DNA of 64,000 nucleotides from Pseudotabrizicola sediminis (lineage in GTDB: Bacteria; Pseudomonadota; Alphaproteobacteria; Rhodobacterales; Rhodobacteraceae), in assembly GCF_004745575.1 (NCBI RefSeq), contig NZ_RPEM01000005.1, positions 62,001 to 126,000 of the forward strand, in the 5' to 3' direction. Below, piece by piece: positions 1 through 8,308 of this stretch; the stretch's first letter is position 1, and each line of letters starts with the position of its first letter. The notes beneath the pieces were generated by a model. The model saw only the letters and a program-made list of their open reading frames with translations, was not told the DNA's origin and ran no database searches. Made by a program: the position numbers and the translations under genes.

Positions 1-26
1 ACTGGGAGATTGACTGATCGGTGCGC

Positions 27-1466
27 CTAGAACCGATAGGCCAGCCGAAGCCCGCCCCAGTGGCGACCTTTGACGCTGATCGGGGCAGAAACATCTTTCA
101 TCATCACGAAGTTGCCCCCACCCATATCACGCCGGTAAATCTGCATCAGGAAAGGTGCCGTGGACGTCCCGGCCCCCAGACCTACGCGGTCATCGAAAAT
201 GCGTCGATTGCGGCAATTCGCGGCATTCCAGACCGGATCATTGCCCTGAGGGGCCGAAAATTTCCGGTTGTGGGTTGGCAGATAGCCGTCACGCGCCACC
301 GCTGCGCAAAAGACGACCCTTGGGTCTAGCGTCAACATCGATTCTTGCACGGGGGGGAACAACCGGTCGGTCAGACTGGTGTAGGGGGCCATGACCTGGG
401 TCGGGTTGCTGCCGAGGATTGGCCGATAGTCAGACGAAAACAGCATTTGTTGACTGATCTCGCCACCGTCCACGGCGTGTTCCAAGACCTCGCCCAGGCG
501 GGTTGCAGCCACCATTACCGCGTCGATCAGCGGACGGTCTTCCGAGGAACCGCCCAGTTCGAACATGTGTTGCACCATGCGCTCGCTCAGCGTGATCAGG
601 TTTGACACGCGGTGGCGCGCGTCATTTATCATCTGGGTCTGGTCGATGACACCTTTGTAAAGCGACAGGAACGTTGGGCCGAATCCCTGCATGACGCTGC
701 GCATCTGTTGTACACCATTGCCCATTGCGGCAAGTTCCGATCCCGCCACGCTGGCCTGTGTGCCAAGATGCTCCAGCGCCGATCCGGCCGAGGCAAGGTC
801 ACGCAATCCGGTTTCGGTCTGACCGACAACACCGTCGGCCTCGGCCCGTAAGGCGGCGATTTCACTGGCCAGAGATCCCACCGTTTCCGAAATCACCCGC
901 GCGGCATTTGTGGTTTGTGCCGAGAGTGCATTGACCGCATCTGCCACCACGGCAAAGCCGCGCCCCCGGTCGCCGGCGCGGGCAGCCTCGTTCTTGGCGT
1001 TCATCGCAAGCATATTCACTTCGCGTGCGATGTCGAGGATGCGCGAGTTTGACGCCTGTGTTGCGCGCATCGCCTCATCAATCCGGGCGAGTTGGCCGCC
1101 CACACCGCTGACCCAGCCCATGACCTGCTGGCTTGCCCCGATCGCATGATGCAATTGCGCAGTGGATGCCGCCAGCACGTCGATCAGGCTTCCCATCACC
1201 GTAGACAGGCGTTCGGTCGTTCCGACCATGGAGGCAGACGCCTGCGACACGCTGCGGGCGCTGTCGCGCACTTCTGTCAACCGTGTGACTTGTTGGGCCG
1301 CGGCATCATCGACGCCGTCGAAGAACCCCACCACATCAACGATGTCATGGCCAAGCTGCACAGAGGCGGTGACCATTTCATCCATGATTTTGTCAACACC
1401 CCGCCGGGCGGGATGATCGAGGGGCGGCAGAGGAGGACGGTCCTTGATAGGTGCGGCAGTTTCCAT
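27..1466 (-). CDS. soluble methyl-accepting chemotaxis protein with C-terminal sensor domain
   Basis: 479 aa. Residues 143-185 carry the conserved receptor hairpin tip that contacts CheA/CheW, recognisable by NMLAMNAKNEAARAG followed by GRGFAVVADAV. Flanking residues 50-300 are heptad-rich and fit the long receptor coiled coil. I see no hydrophobic segment long enough for a membrane span and no signal peptide, so the receptor is probably cytoplasmic. Residues about 330-479 form a separate domain containing YLPTHNR, NRRIFDDR and GRHWGGLRLAY, which resembles the Cache-like ligand pocket placed C-terminally in some alphaproteobacterial receptors; the ligand is unknown. It is the last gene of a minus-strand pair with prs, 57 bp apart. 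Start is the ATG giving METAAPIKD. Confidence 0.88.
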   Translation of the reverse strand: METAAPIKDRPPLPPLDHPARRGVDKIMDEMVTASVQLGHDIVDVVGFFDGVDDAAAQQVTRLTEVRDSARSVSQASASMVGTTERLSTVMGSLIDVLAASTAQLHHAIGASQQVMGWVSGVGGQLARIDEAMRATQASNSRILDIAREVNMLAMNAKNEAARAGDRGRGFAVVADAVNALSAQTTNAARVISETVGSLASEIAALRAEADGVVGQTETGLRDLASAGSALEHLGTQASVAGSELAAMGNGVQQMRSVMQGFGPTFLSLYKGVIDQTQMINDARHRVSNLITLSERMVQHMFELGGSSEDRPLIDAVMVAATRLGEVLEHAVDGGEISQQMLFSSDYRPILGSNPTQVMAPYTSLTDRLFPPVQESMLTLDPRVVFCAAVARDGYLPTHNRKFSAPQGNDPVWNAANCRNRRIFDDRVGLGAGTSTAPFLMQIYRRDMGGGNFVMMKDVSAPISVKGRHWGGLRLAYRF

Positions 1467-1523
1467 GGTGTCCTCGCGGCCAGGGGGCAGATTGCACTCT
1501 GACCGATGCCTGTTTCGGCGAGG

Positions 1524-2543
1524 TTAACCGCGCTGGTACATCCCCTCATAGATCGGAACCAGCGTTTCCGTCTCGAACAGGCTGGACACACTGGTGCCAT
1601 TCCAGATGTTCAGGATCGCCTGCGCAAACATGGGTGCGGTGGGAACGATGCGGATGTTGGAGGCTGCTGTTGCAGCGGCGCTTTGCTCGATGGAATCGGT
1701 GATGACCAGTGATTTCATGACAGAATTCTTGATCCGCTCCACCGCTGGGCCCGACAATACGCCGTGGGTAATGTAGCTGTGTACCTCGGTCGCGCCGTTT
1801 TCCATCAGCACTTCGGCGGCCTTGCACAGGGTGCCCGCAGTGTCGCAGATGTCGTCGACGATGATACATTTCTTGCCGGTCACATCACCGATCACGTTCA
1901 TTTCCGCAATCTCGCCCGCCTTTTCGCGGCGCTTGTCAACGATGGCCAGCGGCGCGTTGATCCGCTTGGCCAGTTCGCGGGCGCGGGCCACACCGCCCAC
2001 GTCGGGCGAAATGACCATCAGCTGATCCATCTGGCCCTTGAAGTGATGCTCGATATCCAGTGCAAAAACCGGGCTGGCGTAGAGGTTGTCCACCGGAATG
2101 TCGAAAAACCCCTGAATCTGCGCGGCGTGCAGGTCAAGCGTCAGCACCCGGTCAACGCCGGCACTTTCGATCAGGTTGGCCACCAGCTTGGCCGAAATCG
2201 GGGTGCGGGCCTTGGCGCGACGGTCTTGCCTGGCATATCCGAAATAGGGGATCACGGCGGTGATCCGGCTGGCCGAGGACCGACGCAGCGCATCGACCAT
2301 GATCAGCAGTTCCATCAGGTTGTCATTGGCCGGGTTCGAGGTTGGCTGGATGACATACATATCCTCGCCACGCACATTCTCGAACACTTCGACAAAGATT
2401 TCCTGATCATTGAAGCGTTCGATCCGGGCGTCGACCAGCCCGACGGACATGCCGCGATGCACAGACATGCGGCGGGCGATGGATTTGGCAAGCGGCATGT
2501 TTGCATTGCCGGAAATCAGCTTGGGTTCGGTGATGGCGGGCAT
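1524..2543 (-). CDS. prs: ribose-phosphate pyrophosphokinase (PRPP synthetase)
   Basis: 339 aa, in the usual range for class I enzymes. It makes 5-phosphoribosyl 1-pyrophosphate from ribose 5-phosphate and ATP for purine, pyrimidine, histidine and tryptophan synthesis. The catalytic flexible-loop region [10 protein letters not shown] is at residues 100-109, the [12 protein letters not shown] segment near 137-148, and the PRPP-binding loop [13 protein letters not shown] at 227-239. The frame stays open 189 bp upstream, but homologous sequence begins at [19 protein letters not shown], so I place the start there. It is divergent from the isomerase gene at 2636 and shares a 92-bp intergenic region with it. 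Confidence 0.97.
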   Translation of the reverse strand: MPAITEPKLISGNANMPLAKSIARRMSVHRGMSVGLVDARIERFNDQEIFVEVFENVRGEDMYVIQPTSNPANDNLMELLIMVDALRRSSASRITAVIPYFGYARQDRRAKARTPISAKLVANLIESAGVDRVLTLDLHAAQIQGFFDIPVDNLYASPVFALDIEHHFKGQMDQLMVISPDVGGVARARELAKRINAPLAIVDKRREKAGEIAEMNVIGDVTGKKCIIVDDICDTAGTLCKAAEVLMENGATEVHSYITHGVLSGPAVERIKNSVMKSLVITDSIEQSAAATAASNIRIVPTAPMFAQAILNIWNGTSVSSLFETETLVPIYEGMYQRG

Positions 2544-2574
2544 GGTTGGTCTCCGGGGCCACGGAATCGGATCG

Positions 2575-2602
2575 TTGACACCGCTTATCACCCGACTAGG
2601 GT
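2575..2602 (+). promoter_or_regulatory. candidate sigma-70 promoter for the isomerase gene
   Basis: A perfect -35 hexamer TTGACA at 2575-2580 is followed after 16 bp by TAGGGT at 2597-2602, a partial -10 match. It sits in the divergent gap between prs and the isomerase gene, 34 bp before the latter's ATG. The assignment rests only on hexamer resemblance. Confidence 0.4.
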
Positions 2603-2635
2603 CTTGCAAACCGATGCAGGGGAAGACTTCGTCAA

Positions 2636-3229
2636 ATGACACAAATCGATTACTTTTTCGCAACCATGTCGCCATATTGCTATCTTGCCGGAACCCGTCT
2701 GGAAGAGATTGCCACGCGTCATGGGGCAACAATCTCTTACAAGCCGATCAATCCGATGGCCCTGATGCCGCGCACAGGCGGTCAGGTGCTGGCTGACCGG
2801 CATGAAAGCCGTCGTGCCTACCGCCTGCAGGAGTTGCGGCGGCTGCCGCTCAAGCTGGGAATGTCGCTGAACCTGAAGCCTGCCTATTTTCCGACGAATG
2901 CCGCCCCGTCTTCCTATGCGATCATCGCTGCGGCGGCGACGGGTGCGGATGTGGGGGCTCTGGTGCATGCGTTTTGTCGTGCGGTCTGGGCGGAAGACCG
3001 GGACATCGGCGATGATGCGGTGGTGAAGGACATTCTTGGTGCCAACGGGTTTGACCCCAAGCTGGCTGATTCTGGCCTGTTGATCGGGGCCGAAACCTAC
3101 GGTGCCAATCTGGAAGAGGCGGTCGCGCGCGGGGTGTTTGGCGTGCCGTTCTATCTGGTGGGTGAAGAGGCGTTCTGGGGGCAGGACCGGCTGGCCGATC
3201 TGGATCTGTATCTCTCGGGCAAGCTTTGA
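2636..3229 (+). CDS. 2-hydroxychromene-2-carboxylate isomerase family protein (DsbA/GST-kappa fold)
   Basis: 197 aa. The N-terminus [19 protein letters not shown] is the beta-alpha start of the DsbA-like thioredoxin fold used by 2-hydroxychromene-2-carboxylate isomerases, and the C-terminal [21 protein letters not shown] is the family's cis-proline and substrate-pocket signature. Characterised relatives isomerise naphthalene-degradation intermediates using glutathione. No aromatic-degradation genes surround this one, so the physiological substrate is unclear. It stands alone on the plus strand and meets the aldolase gene tail to tail with only 4 bp between stop codons. Confidence 0.85.
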   Translation: MTQIDYFFATMSPYCYLAGTRLEEIATRHGATISYKPINPMALMPRTGGQVLADRHESRRAYRLQELRRLPLKLGMSLNLKPAYFPTNAAPSSYAIIAAAATGADVGALVHAFCRAVWAEDRDIGDDAVVKDILGANGFDPKLADSGLLIGAETYGANLEEAVARGVFGVPFYLVGEEAFWGQDRLADLDLYLSGKL

Positions 3230-3233
3230 CGCC

Positions 3234-4250
3234 TCAGCCGCGAAACGCGGCGAGCAGGGCATCGACATCCCCTGTCGTCGTGGACCACGCGCAGACAAGG
3301 CGGCACAAAGAGTCGTCACTCTGGCTGTAGACCGCCCCCGCCGCTTTTGCGCGGGCGTGGGCGGCCGCGGGCAAGCGGGAAAAGATCATGTTGGCGGGGG
3401 TTGGGTGCAGGATTTCGGCTGCGGGAAGCTGCGCCAGACCTTTGGCCAGCCGGGCAGACATGGTGTTGGCGTGGCGGGCCATATCAAGCCACAGGTCATC
3501 GTGAAACCAAGCCTCGAACTGAGCCGCGACAAAGCGCAGCTTGGAATTCAGATGGCCGGCGCGTTTGCGGCGCAGTTCGGCTTCCCACGCGTGTTTGGGC
3601 TTGAACAGCACCACGGCCTCTGCCCCCATCAGCCCGTTCTTGGTGCCGCCAAGGCTGAGCACATCAATGCCCGCGCGCCAGGACAGCTCGGCGGGTGTGG
3701 CCCCTGTGGCGGCGAGCGCATTGGCAAACCGCGCGCCGTCCAGATGGGTGGGCAGGTCGTGGCGGCGTGCCACTGCCGTCAGGGCAGAAAGCTCGGCGGC
3801 GGTGTAAAGCGTGCCGGCCTCGGTCACATTGGTCAGGCTGACCGCGCCTCGTTGAGCCACGTGGACCGAGCCACCGGTCTGGGTGATGGCCTGTTCCAAC
3901 GCATCCGGGCTGAGCTTGCCGTGCGGGCCATCAATCAGCGTCAGCTTTGCGCCGCCTGAGAAAAACTCTGGCGCGCCGCATTCGTCTTCGGCGATGTGGG
4001 CGTGGCGGTGGCAGAAGGTGGTGGCCCAGGGTGGGGTCAGCAGCGACAGGGCAATGGCATTGGCGGCGGTGCCGGTGGTCAGCAACAGCACTTCGGCCTC
4101 TGGGGCTTCGAACAGCACGCGGATGCGGTCGCGCAGGGCATGGGTCGCGGCGTCGTTGCCGTAGGACAGCGCATAGCCCGCATTGACCCGCTCCATCGCG
4201 GCAAAGACCGACGGGTGAACCGGCGCGCCGTTATCCGAGGCAAAAAACAT
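3234..4250 (-). CDS. ltaE: low-specificity threonine aldolase (PLP-dependent)
   Basis: 338 aa. Fold-type I PLP enzyme that cleaves threonine or allo-threonine to glycine and acetaldehyde. Visible landmarks are the cofactor Asp in LPTHLDGARFANA (D171) and the Schiff-base lysine in LSLGGTKNGLMG (K204), the usual arrangement in bacterial threonine aldolases. Stereospecificity cannot be read from sequence. Its ATG overlaps the TGA of ycgN (TGATG), so the two are probably translationally coupled as the last genes of the maoC-ribF-ycgN-ltaE minus-strand operon. Confidence 0.92.
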   Translation of the reverse strand: MFFASDNGAPVHPSVFAAMERVNAGYALSYGNDAATHALRDRIRVLFEAPEAEVLLLTTGTAANAIALSLLTPPWATTFCHRHAHIAEDECGAPEFFSGGAKLTLIDGPHGKLSPDALEQAITQTGGSVHVAQRGAVSLTNVTEAGTLYTAAELSALTAVARRHDLPTHLDGARFANALAATGATPAELSWRAGIDVLSLGGTKNGLMGAEAVVLFKPKHAWEAELRRKRAGHLNSKLRFVAAQFEAWFHDDLWLDMARHANTMSARLAKGLAQLPAAEILHPTPANMIFSRLPAAAHARAKAAGAVYSQSDDSLCRLVCAWSTTTGDVDALLAAFRG

Positions 4251-4693
4251 CAGGGGGTTTCCTCGATGGTATAATCTTCCCAGTCATCCTCCGACACCTC
4301 GAATTCCGGGATCGTCCAGCCCCGTACAGAGGCCCCGGCGGTGTGCGTGCTTTCCGGGTCACCGGTGATCAGCGGGTGCCAGTCGGGCAGGTTTTTGCCT
4401 TCATGCAGAAGGCGGTAGGCGCAGGTGCGGGGCATCCAGTAGGCGATCTTCGGCAGGGTCTTGGGCGACAGTTGCACACAGTCTGGCACGAATTGCTTGC
4501 GGATCGGGTATTGCATGCAGCGGCAGGTCTCGCCGTCCAGCAGGCGGCAGGCGACGCGGGTGTATTCCACCTCGCCGGTGTCTTCGTATTCGATCTTGTT
4601 CAGACAGCACTTGCCGCAGCCGTCACACAGCGCCTCCCATTCCTGAGGCGTCATTTTCGTCAGCGGGATGGTTTCCCAGAACTTCGGACGCAT
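4250..4693 (-). CDS. YcgN family cysteine-cluster protein
   Basis: 147 aa. Small cysteine-rich protein beginning MRPKFWETIPLTKMTPQEWE, with the N-terminal CDGCGKCC cluster and further cysteines at ACRLLDGETCRCMQY, FVPDCVQL and RTCAYRLL, which define the YcgN/UPF0260 family and suggest bound metal or an Fe-S cluster. Function is unknown in the family. The start was chosen at the conserved MRPKFWE; an in-frame ATG 36 bp further upstream would overlap the RibF stop. It lies 22 bp after ribF and overlaps ltaE. Confidence 0.9.
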   Translation of the reverse strand: MRPKFWETIPLTKMTPQEWEALCDGCGKCCLNKIEYEDTGEVEYTRVACRLLDGETCRCMQYPIRKQFVPDCVQLSPKTLPKIAYWMPRTCAYRLLHEGKNLPDWHPLITGDPESTHTAGASVRGWTIPEFEVSEDDWEDYTIEETP

Positions 4694-4715
4694 TGGGGGG
4701 CCTTGGGGCAAAGGG

Positions 4716-5639
4716 TTACAGGGCGGCAAGAATGGTGCGGGCCTTATCGCAGTCGGCGGCCATCTGGGTGATCAGGGTGGGCAGGCCGTCGAACTTCAGC
4801 TCGGGGCGCAGGTAATCGACAAAGGCGATGGACAGGTGGGTGCCGTAAAGATCACCTTTGAAATCAAAAAGGAAGGTTTCAAGGTTGGGCTGGTTTACGC
4901 CGAACATCGGGCGGATGCCAAGACTGGCGGCCCCGTTATAGCTGCCTTTGTGCGGGCCGGACAGCACATCTGCCTTCACCGCATACACGCCATGTTTGGG
5001 CAGGTGCAGCCCCGCAACCGACATGTTGGCGGTGGGATAGCCCAGCTCGCGCCCGCGCTTCTCGCCGTGGATCACCTCGCCCTCGATCCGGTGCCAGTGG
5101 CCCAGCATCGCCGCCGCGTCGCGCGGGCGGCCGTCAGACAGGGCCGTGCGGATGGCCGAGGAAGAGATCGGCTGGTCGGCGCTAGTGATCAGATCGGCGA
5201 TGGTGGTCGCAAAACCATGAGCTTTGCCAAGGCTTTGCAGATCACGCGCCATTCCTGCGCGGGCCTTGCCAAAGCAGAAATCGGCGCCCACAACGACATG
5301 GCTGATGCCAAGACCCTGCGCCAGCACCTCGCGCACAAATTCCTCGGGGGTCAGCGCCGCAAGGGCTTTGTCAAAGGGGAGTTCATACAGATGCTGCACG
5401 CCCAGCTTTGCCAGCCGGTTCAGCCGCGCCTCGGCGTTCATCAGGCGGAAGGGGGGGGCGTCGGGGGCAAACACCTCACGCGGGTGCGGCTCGAAGGTGA
5501 TGATGCCAAGGGGCGCGGACCCACGCGCAAGGTCGATCACCGCCTGATGCCCCAGATGTACGCCATCGAAATTGCCCATGGCACAAGATGCGCCACGGGC
5601 GGATGGGGGAAGCCCCTGCCAGGATCGGTGGATCTGCAT
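4716..5639 (-). CDS. ribF: bifunctional riboflavin kinase / FAD synthetase
   Basis: 307 aa, typical length. The N-terminal nucleotidyltransferase-like FAD synthetase domain shows GNFDGVHLGHQAVI at about residues 22-35 and an SSSAIRTALSDGRP motif near 155. The C-terminal riboflavin kinase domain shows GRELGYPTANM, GVYAV and the end of the beta-barrel. Together they convert riboflavin to FMN and FAD. SdhA, the dihydrolipoyl dehydrogenase and the BLUF protein of this window all use FAD. It follows maoC by 28 bp in the same operon. Confidence 0.96.
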   Translation of the reverse strand: MQIHRSWQGLPPSARGASCAMGNFDGVHLGHQAVIDLARGSAPLGIITFEPHPREVFAPDAPPFRLMNAEARLNRLAKLGVQHLYELPFDKALAALTPEEFVREVLAQGLGISHVVVGADFCFGKARAGMARDLQSLGKAHGFATTIADLITSADQPISSSAIRTALSDGRPRDAAAMLGHWHRIEGEVIHGEKRGRELGYPTANMSVAGLHLPKHGVYAVKADVLSGPHKGSYNGAASLGIRPMFGVNQPNLETFLFDFKGDLYGTHLSIAFVDYLRPELKFDGLPTLITQMAADCDKARTILAAL

Positions 5640-5667
5640 TCTACCCCGGTCTGGGGCAGGTGCCCCG

Positions 5668-6111
5668 TCAGTCGAACTTGCGGCTTGGTGCCAGTACCAG
5701 CGCTTCGCCCTTTAGCACCACCGTTTTACCCACAGAGCAATGGGTTTCAAGGGTCACCCGGCGTTTTGCATGGTCGATTGCCGTGACCGTGACCACCGCG
5801 TCGACCACATCACCGGGGCGGACCGGGGCCATGAAGCGCAGGGACTGGCCCAGATAGACCGTGCCGTGGCCTGGAAGCTGTTCGCCGATGACGGCAGAGA
5901 TCAGCCCGGCAGTCAGCATGCCATGGGCGATGCGCCCCGCAAATATGGTGTCCTGCGCGTAGGCATCATCAAGATGTACCGGGTTGCGGTCGGTCGAGAC
6001 TTCGGCAAACAGCTCGATATCGCGGTCGGTGATCAGCTTTGAAAGGCCGCGGGACATGCCGATTTCAAGGTCTTCGATGCAGATGGTGCCGCGGGGCATA
6101 TTGTCCAACAT
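5668..6111 (-). CDS. MaoC-family enoyl-CoA hydratase (PhaJ-like)
   Basis: 147 aa single hot-dog domain. The hydratase-2 motif is clear: FAEVSTDRNPVHLDDAYA (catalytic Asp and His) followed by IAHGMLTAGLIS. Short MaoC proteins of this type are R-specific enoyl-CoA hydratases that hydrate crotonyl-CoA and other 2-enoyl-CoAs, often feeding polyhydroxyalkanoate synthesis; the exact substrate is not determined here. It is the first gene of the maoC-ribF-ycgN-ltaE operon, and its upstream region carries a TGC-rich element at 6149-6164 shared with EMC-pathway promoters, which supports an acyl-CoA role. Confidence 0.88.
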   Translation of the reverse strand: MLDNMPRGTICIEDLEIGMSRGLSKLITDRDIELFAEVSTDRNPVHLDDAYAQDTIFAGRIAHGMLTAGLISAVIGEQLPGHGTVYLGQSLRFMAPVRPGDVVDAVVTVTAIDHAKRRVTLETHCSVGKTVVLKGEALVLAPSRKFD

Positions 6112-6148
6112 CTTGCGATTCCCGTGATTGTGCTGCTATGACATTAGC

Positions 6149-6164
6149 AAATGCCGCAGTGCAG
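6149..6164 (-). promoter_or_regulatory. TGC-rich putative operator upstream of maoC
   Basis: On the minus strand this reads CTGCACTGCGGCATTT, ending 38 bp before the maoC ATG. The same CTGC-N2-TGCGGCA core occurs at 44244, 59965 and 61519, with an N3 variant at 47202. It resembles TGC-rich operators reported for the polyhydroxyalkanoate regulator PhaR; binding here is inferred. A TTGCGCAA palindrome lies just upstream, at about 6175-6182. Confidence 0.45.
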
Positions 6165-6238
6165 CGCAATTCCGTTGCGCAAGTTATTTTCGATTATGTC
6201 GCATCCGGCGCAATTATGTTACCGTCTTGATCGCGGTG

Positions 6239-7114
6239 TCAGCGCAGATAGCCGATGGCATAGGTGGCGGAAAGCTGGTGACCGTCCAACCATTTCAGCA
6301 GCAAGTCATCGTTCGGATTGTGAAAATCAGGTCCAAATTCCGTCGCGGCGATGCCGCCTGTCACAAATAGCGTGTCCAGCCCTTCACCCAAGCCGCCCTG
6401 CACATCGGTATGGACCCCGTCGCCGATGCACAGGATGCGGGCGTCTTCCATCCCCAGCCGTTTGCGGGCCAGATCGTAGATTGGCGGGTGGGGTTTGCCG
6501 TAATAGAGCGCCTCGCCCCCCATCTCCTCGTATTCTTTCGCCAAAGCGCCTGCGCAATAAAGCCGCTTGTCGCCCATATCGACGATGATATCGGGGTTTG
6601 CGCAGAGCATTTTCAACCCTTTTGTCTTTGCCATCAGCAGCTTGGCCCGGTAATCGTCAGGCGTCTCGGTCAGGTCGTCGGCCAGCCCGGTGCAGACGAT
6701 GCCGGTGGCCTGGTCCAAGGGCACGCGGGTGATGTCCGCTGTTGCGGTCAGATGGGCCAGATCATCTTCGAAATCGGTAAAGAAGGGTTCATCCCTGGGT
6801 GCGCCGATGTGGTGCACGCGCGGCCCCGCGGCACCCGAAAGCATCGCGGCCTGTGTCGCGTCGCCGGAAGAGGCGATGTCATCCCAGGTGTCGCGGGGCA
6901 GGCCCATGCCGTCCATCTGCTTGAGAACACTGGATTTTGGCCGGGGCGAGTTGGTGACCAGAATGACCTTGCCGCCCTGCGCGCGGAAGGTTTGCAGCGC
7001 CGCGACGGCGGCCGGAAAGGGGGTCACGCCGTTGTGCAGGCAGCCCCAGAGGTCACAGAACAGGGCGTCGTAGCGGCCTGACAGATCGGCAAGGGAGCGG
7101 ATGATCTGGGTCAT
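6239..7114 (-). CDS. HAD-superfamily hydrolase (TIGR01459 / NagD-like)
   Basis: 291 aa. HAD motif I is DALFCDLWGCLHNG, with the nucleophile Asp followed at +2 by Leu rather than the usual Asp. Motif II lies in VILVTNSPRP and motif III/IV in ILCIGDGVHTDVQGG. The capped architecture and the GKPHPPIYDLARKRLG segment match the TIGR01459 subfamily of NagD-like sugar- or nucleotide-phosphatases common in alphaproteobacteria; substrate unknown. The frame extends 72 bp upstream into a repeat element, but the conserved start is MTQIIRSLADLS. Confidence 0.9.
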   Translation of the reverse strand: MTQIIRSLADLSGRYDALFCDLWGCLHNGVTPFPAAVAALQTFRAQGGKVILVTNSPRPKSSVLKQMDGMGLPRDTWDDIASSGDATQAAMLSGAAGPRVHHIGAPRDEPFFTDFEDDLAHLTATADITRVPLDQATGIVCTGLADDLTETPDDYRAKLLMAKTKGLKMLCANPDIIVDMGDKRLYCAGALAKEYEEMGGEALYYGKPHPPIYDLARKRLGMEDARILCIGDGVHTDVQGGLGEGLDTLFVTGGIAATEFGPDFHNPNDDLLLKWLDGHQLSATYAIGYLR

Positions 7115-7150
7115 TCGGGCGGGGCCTTTCCGGGGGAATCGAAGGTATGA

Positions 7151-7193
7151 TCTGCGTCTGGTTTGCGTATGGCAAACGTATGGCAAGCGTCGG
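7151..7193. repeat. 11-bp direct-repeat element, copy 1
   Basis: The plus strand reads TCTGGTTTGCGTATGG, continues with a second GTATGG unit 11 bp later, then a degenerate third unit. The leader TCTGG-YYY-GCGTRTGG and the 11-bp phasing recur at 31087 and 57828. This copy lies between ppaC and the HAD gene, 37 bp upstream of the latter. See findings. Confidence 0.6.
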
Positions 7194-7226
7194 GCTGTGT
7201 GTGCGCGACGCCTGCCAGACGTATTT

Positions 7227-8147
7227 TCAGAGCTTGAGCGCCGGAATGATCTGTTTTTTGCGGCTCATCACGCCGGGCAGCACGACGGTGTCGCCGGTGA
7301 CGGTGCAGCCGAAGGAGGCTTCGGCCATCTGGCTGACCAGATCGTTGGGCACCAGCAGCGTGGCTTCTTCGCGCAGGATGTCGACGACGAACAGCAGCAC
7401 CTGATCGGCGCCGTCTTCGCGGGCCACGCCTTCCATCGCGGCCATCAGGCTGGCCTTGCGGTCGAGCACGATTTTCGGCGCGGTGGTTTCCAGCACCGAG
7501 ACGCGCAGCTCTTTGCCCGCGACAGAGTACTCTTTCGAATCCATCCGCAGCAGTTCGGCATCGGTGAAGGCCGAGACGTCGGATTTGGCTTCGAACATCG
7601 CGGTGGCGAGGTCAGAGATCGACACGCCCAGATCGGCGGCCAGCGCCTCGGCCACGGCGCGGTCATGCGCGGTGGTGGTGGGCGAGCGGAATTCCAGCGT
7701 GTCGGACAGGATGCACGACAGCATCGCGCCCTTGATCTCGCGCGGGGCCGAGGCGACCGCGTCGCCCATCAGGTCGTGCAGGATGGTTGCGGTGCAGGCC
7801 AGCGGGCGGATGGTGATGTCGATCGGGGATTTGGTCTTCAGGCCGCCGACCAGCATGTGGTGGTCGATGATGCCGATGATCTGCGCGTCATTGATCGAGG
7901 GCGGCAGTTCGGCGGGGTTGTTGGTGTCGACGATCACCACTTTGTCGGCGGCGGTGACATCGGCGATGATTTCGGGCTTGGTCAGGTTCCAATGGGTCAG
8001 CATGAAGGCGGCTTCGGTATTGGGTTCGCCCAGCAGAACCGGTTTGGCCGGGGTATTCTGCACGTTGGACAGATACCACGCCCAGATGATGGGCGAGCCG
8101 GTGGAATCGGTGTCGGGGGATTTGTGGCCGAAAACGAGCGTGGTCAT
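7227..8147 (-). CDS. ppaC: manganese-dependent (family II) inorganic pyrophosphatase
   Basis: 306 aa. DHH-superfamily phosphoesterase: FGHKSPDTDSTGSPI (metal ligands His and Asp), VVIVDTNNPAELP, the defining DHH motif in IGIIDHHM, and a C-terminal DHHA2 domain with the basic RKKQIIPAL end. It hydrolyses PPi to phosphate in the cytoplasm, pulling reactions such as Acs and PRPP consumption forward. Family II enzymes are best known from Firmicutes but also occur in Rhodobacteraceae. It is a single minus-strand gene flanked by two repeat elements. Confidence 0.95.
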   Translation of the reverse strand: MTTLVFGHKSPDTDSTGSPIIWAWYLSNVQNTPAKPVLLGEPNTEAAFMLTHWNLTKPEIIADVTAADKVVIVDTNNPAELPPSINDAQIIGIIDHHMLVGGLKTKSPIDITIRPLACTATILHDLMGDAVASAPREIKGAMLSCILSDTLEFRSPTTTAHDRAVAEALAADLGVSISDLATAMFEAKSDVSAFTDAELLRMDSKEYSVAGKELRVSVLETTAPKIVLDRKASLMAAMEGVAREDGADQVLLFVVDILREEATLLVPNDLVSQMAEASFGCTVTGDTVVLPGVMSRKKQIIPALKL

Positions 8148-8246
8148 GGGGCACCTATGCGCATGGAGTTGGGGCGGCTTATAGGGGGCTGCGCACGGGT
8201 TGTCACGGGGTTGACGGTCTGGGGTGCGTGTCTGATCGGGGGCTTG

Positions 8247-8307
8247 GGTAGGGCGGGGTTCACCCCGCCTTGTGCGTGAAGAATGGCGGGGTGAACCCCG
8301 CCCTACC
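8247..8307. repeat. pair of REP-like palindromes in inverted orientation
   Basis: Two 23-bp copies of GGTAGGGCGGGG-TTC-ACCCCGCC lie head to head at 8247-8269 and 8285-8307, separated by 15 bp. Each is itself palindromic and together they could fold into one long hairpin. The pair abuts the TraB/GumN stop codon at 8309, so it would form the 3' end of that transcript. Confidence 0.85.
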
Positions 8308-8308
8308 G

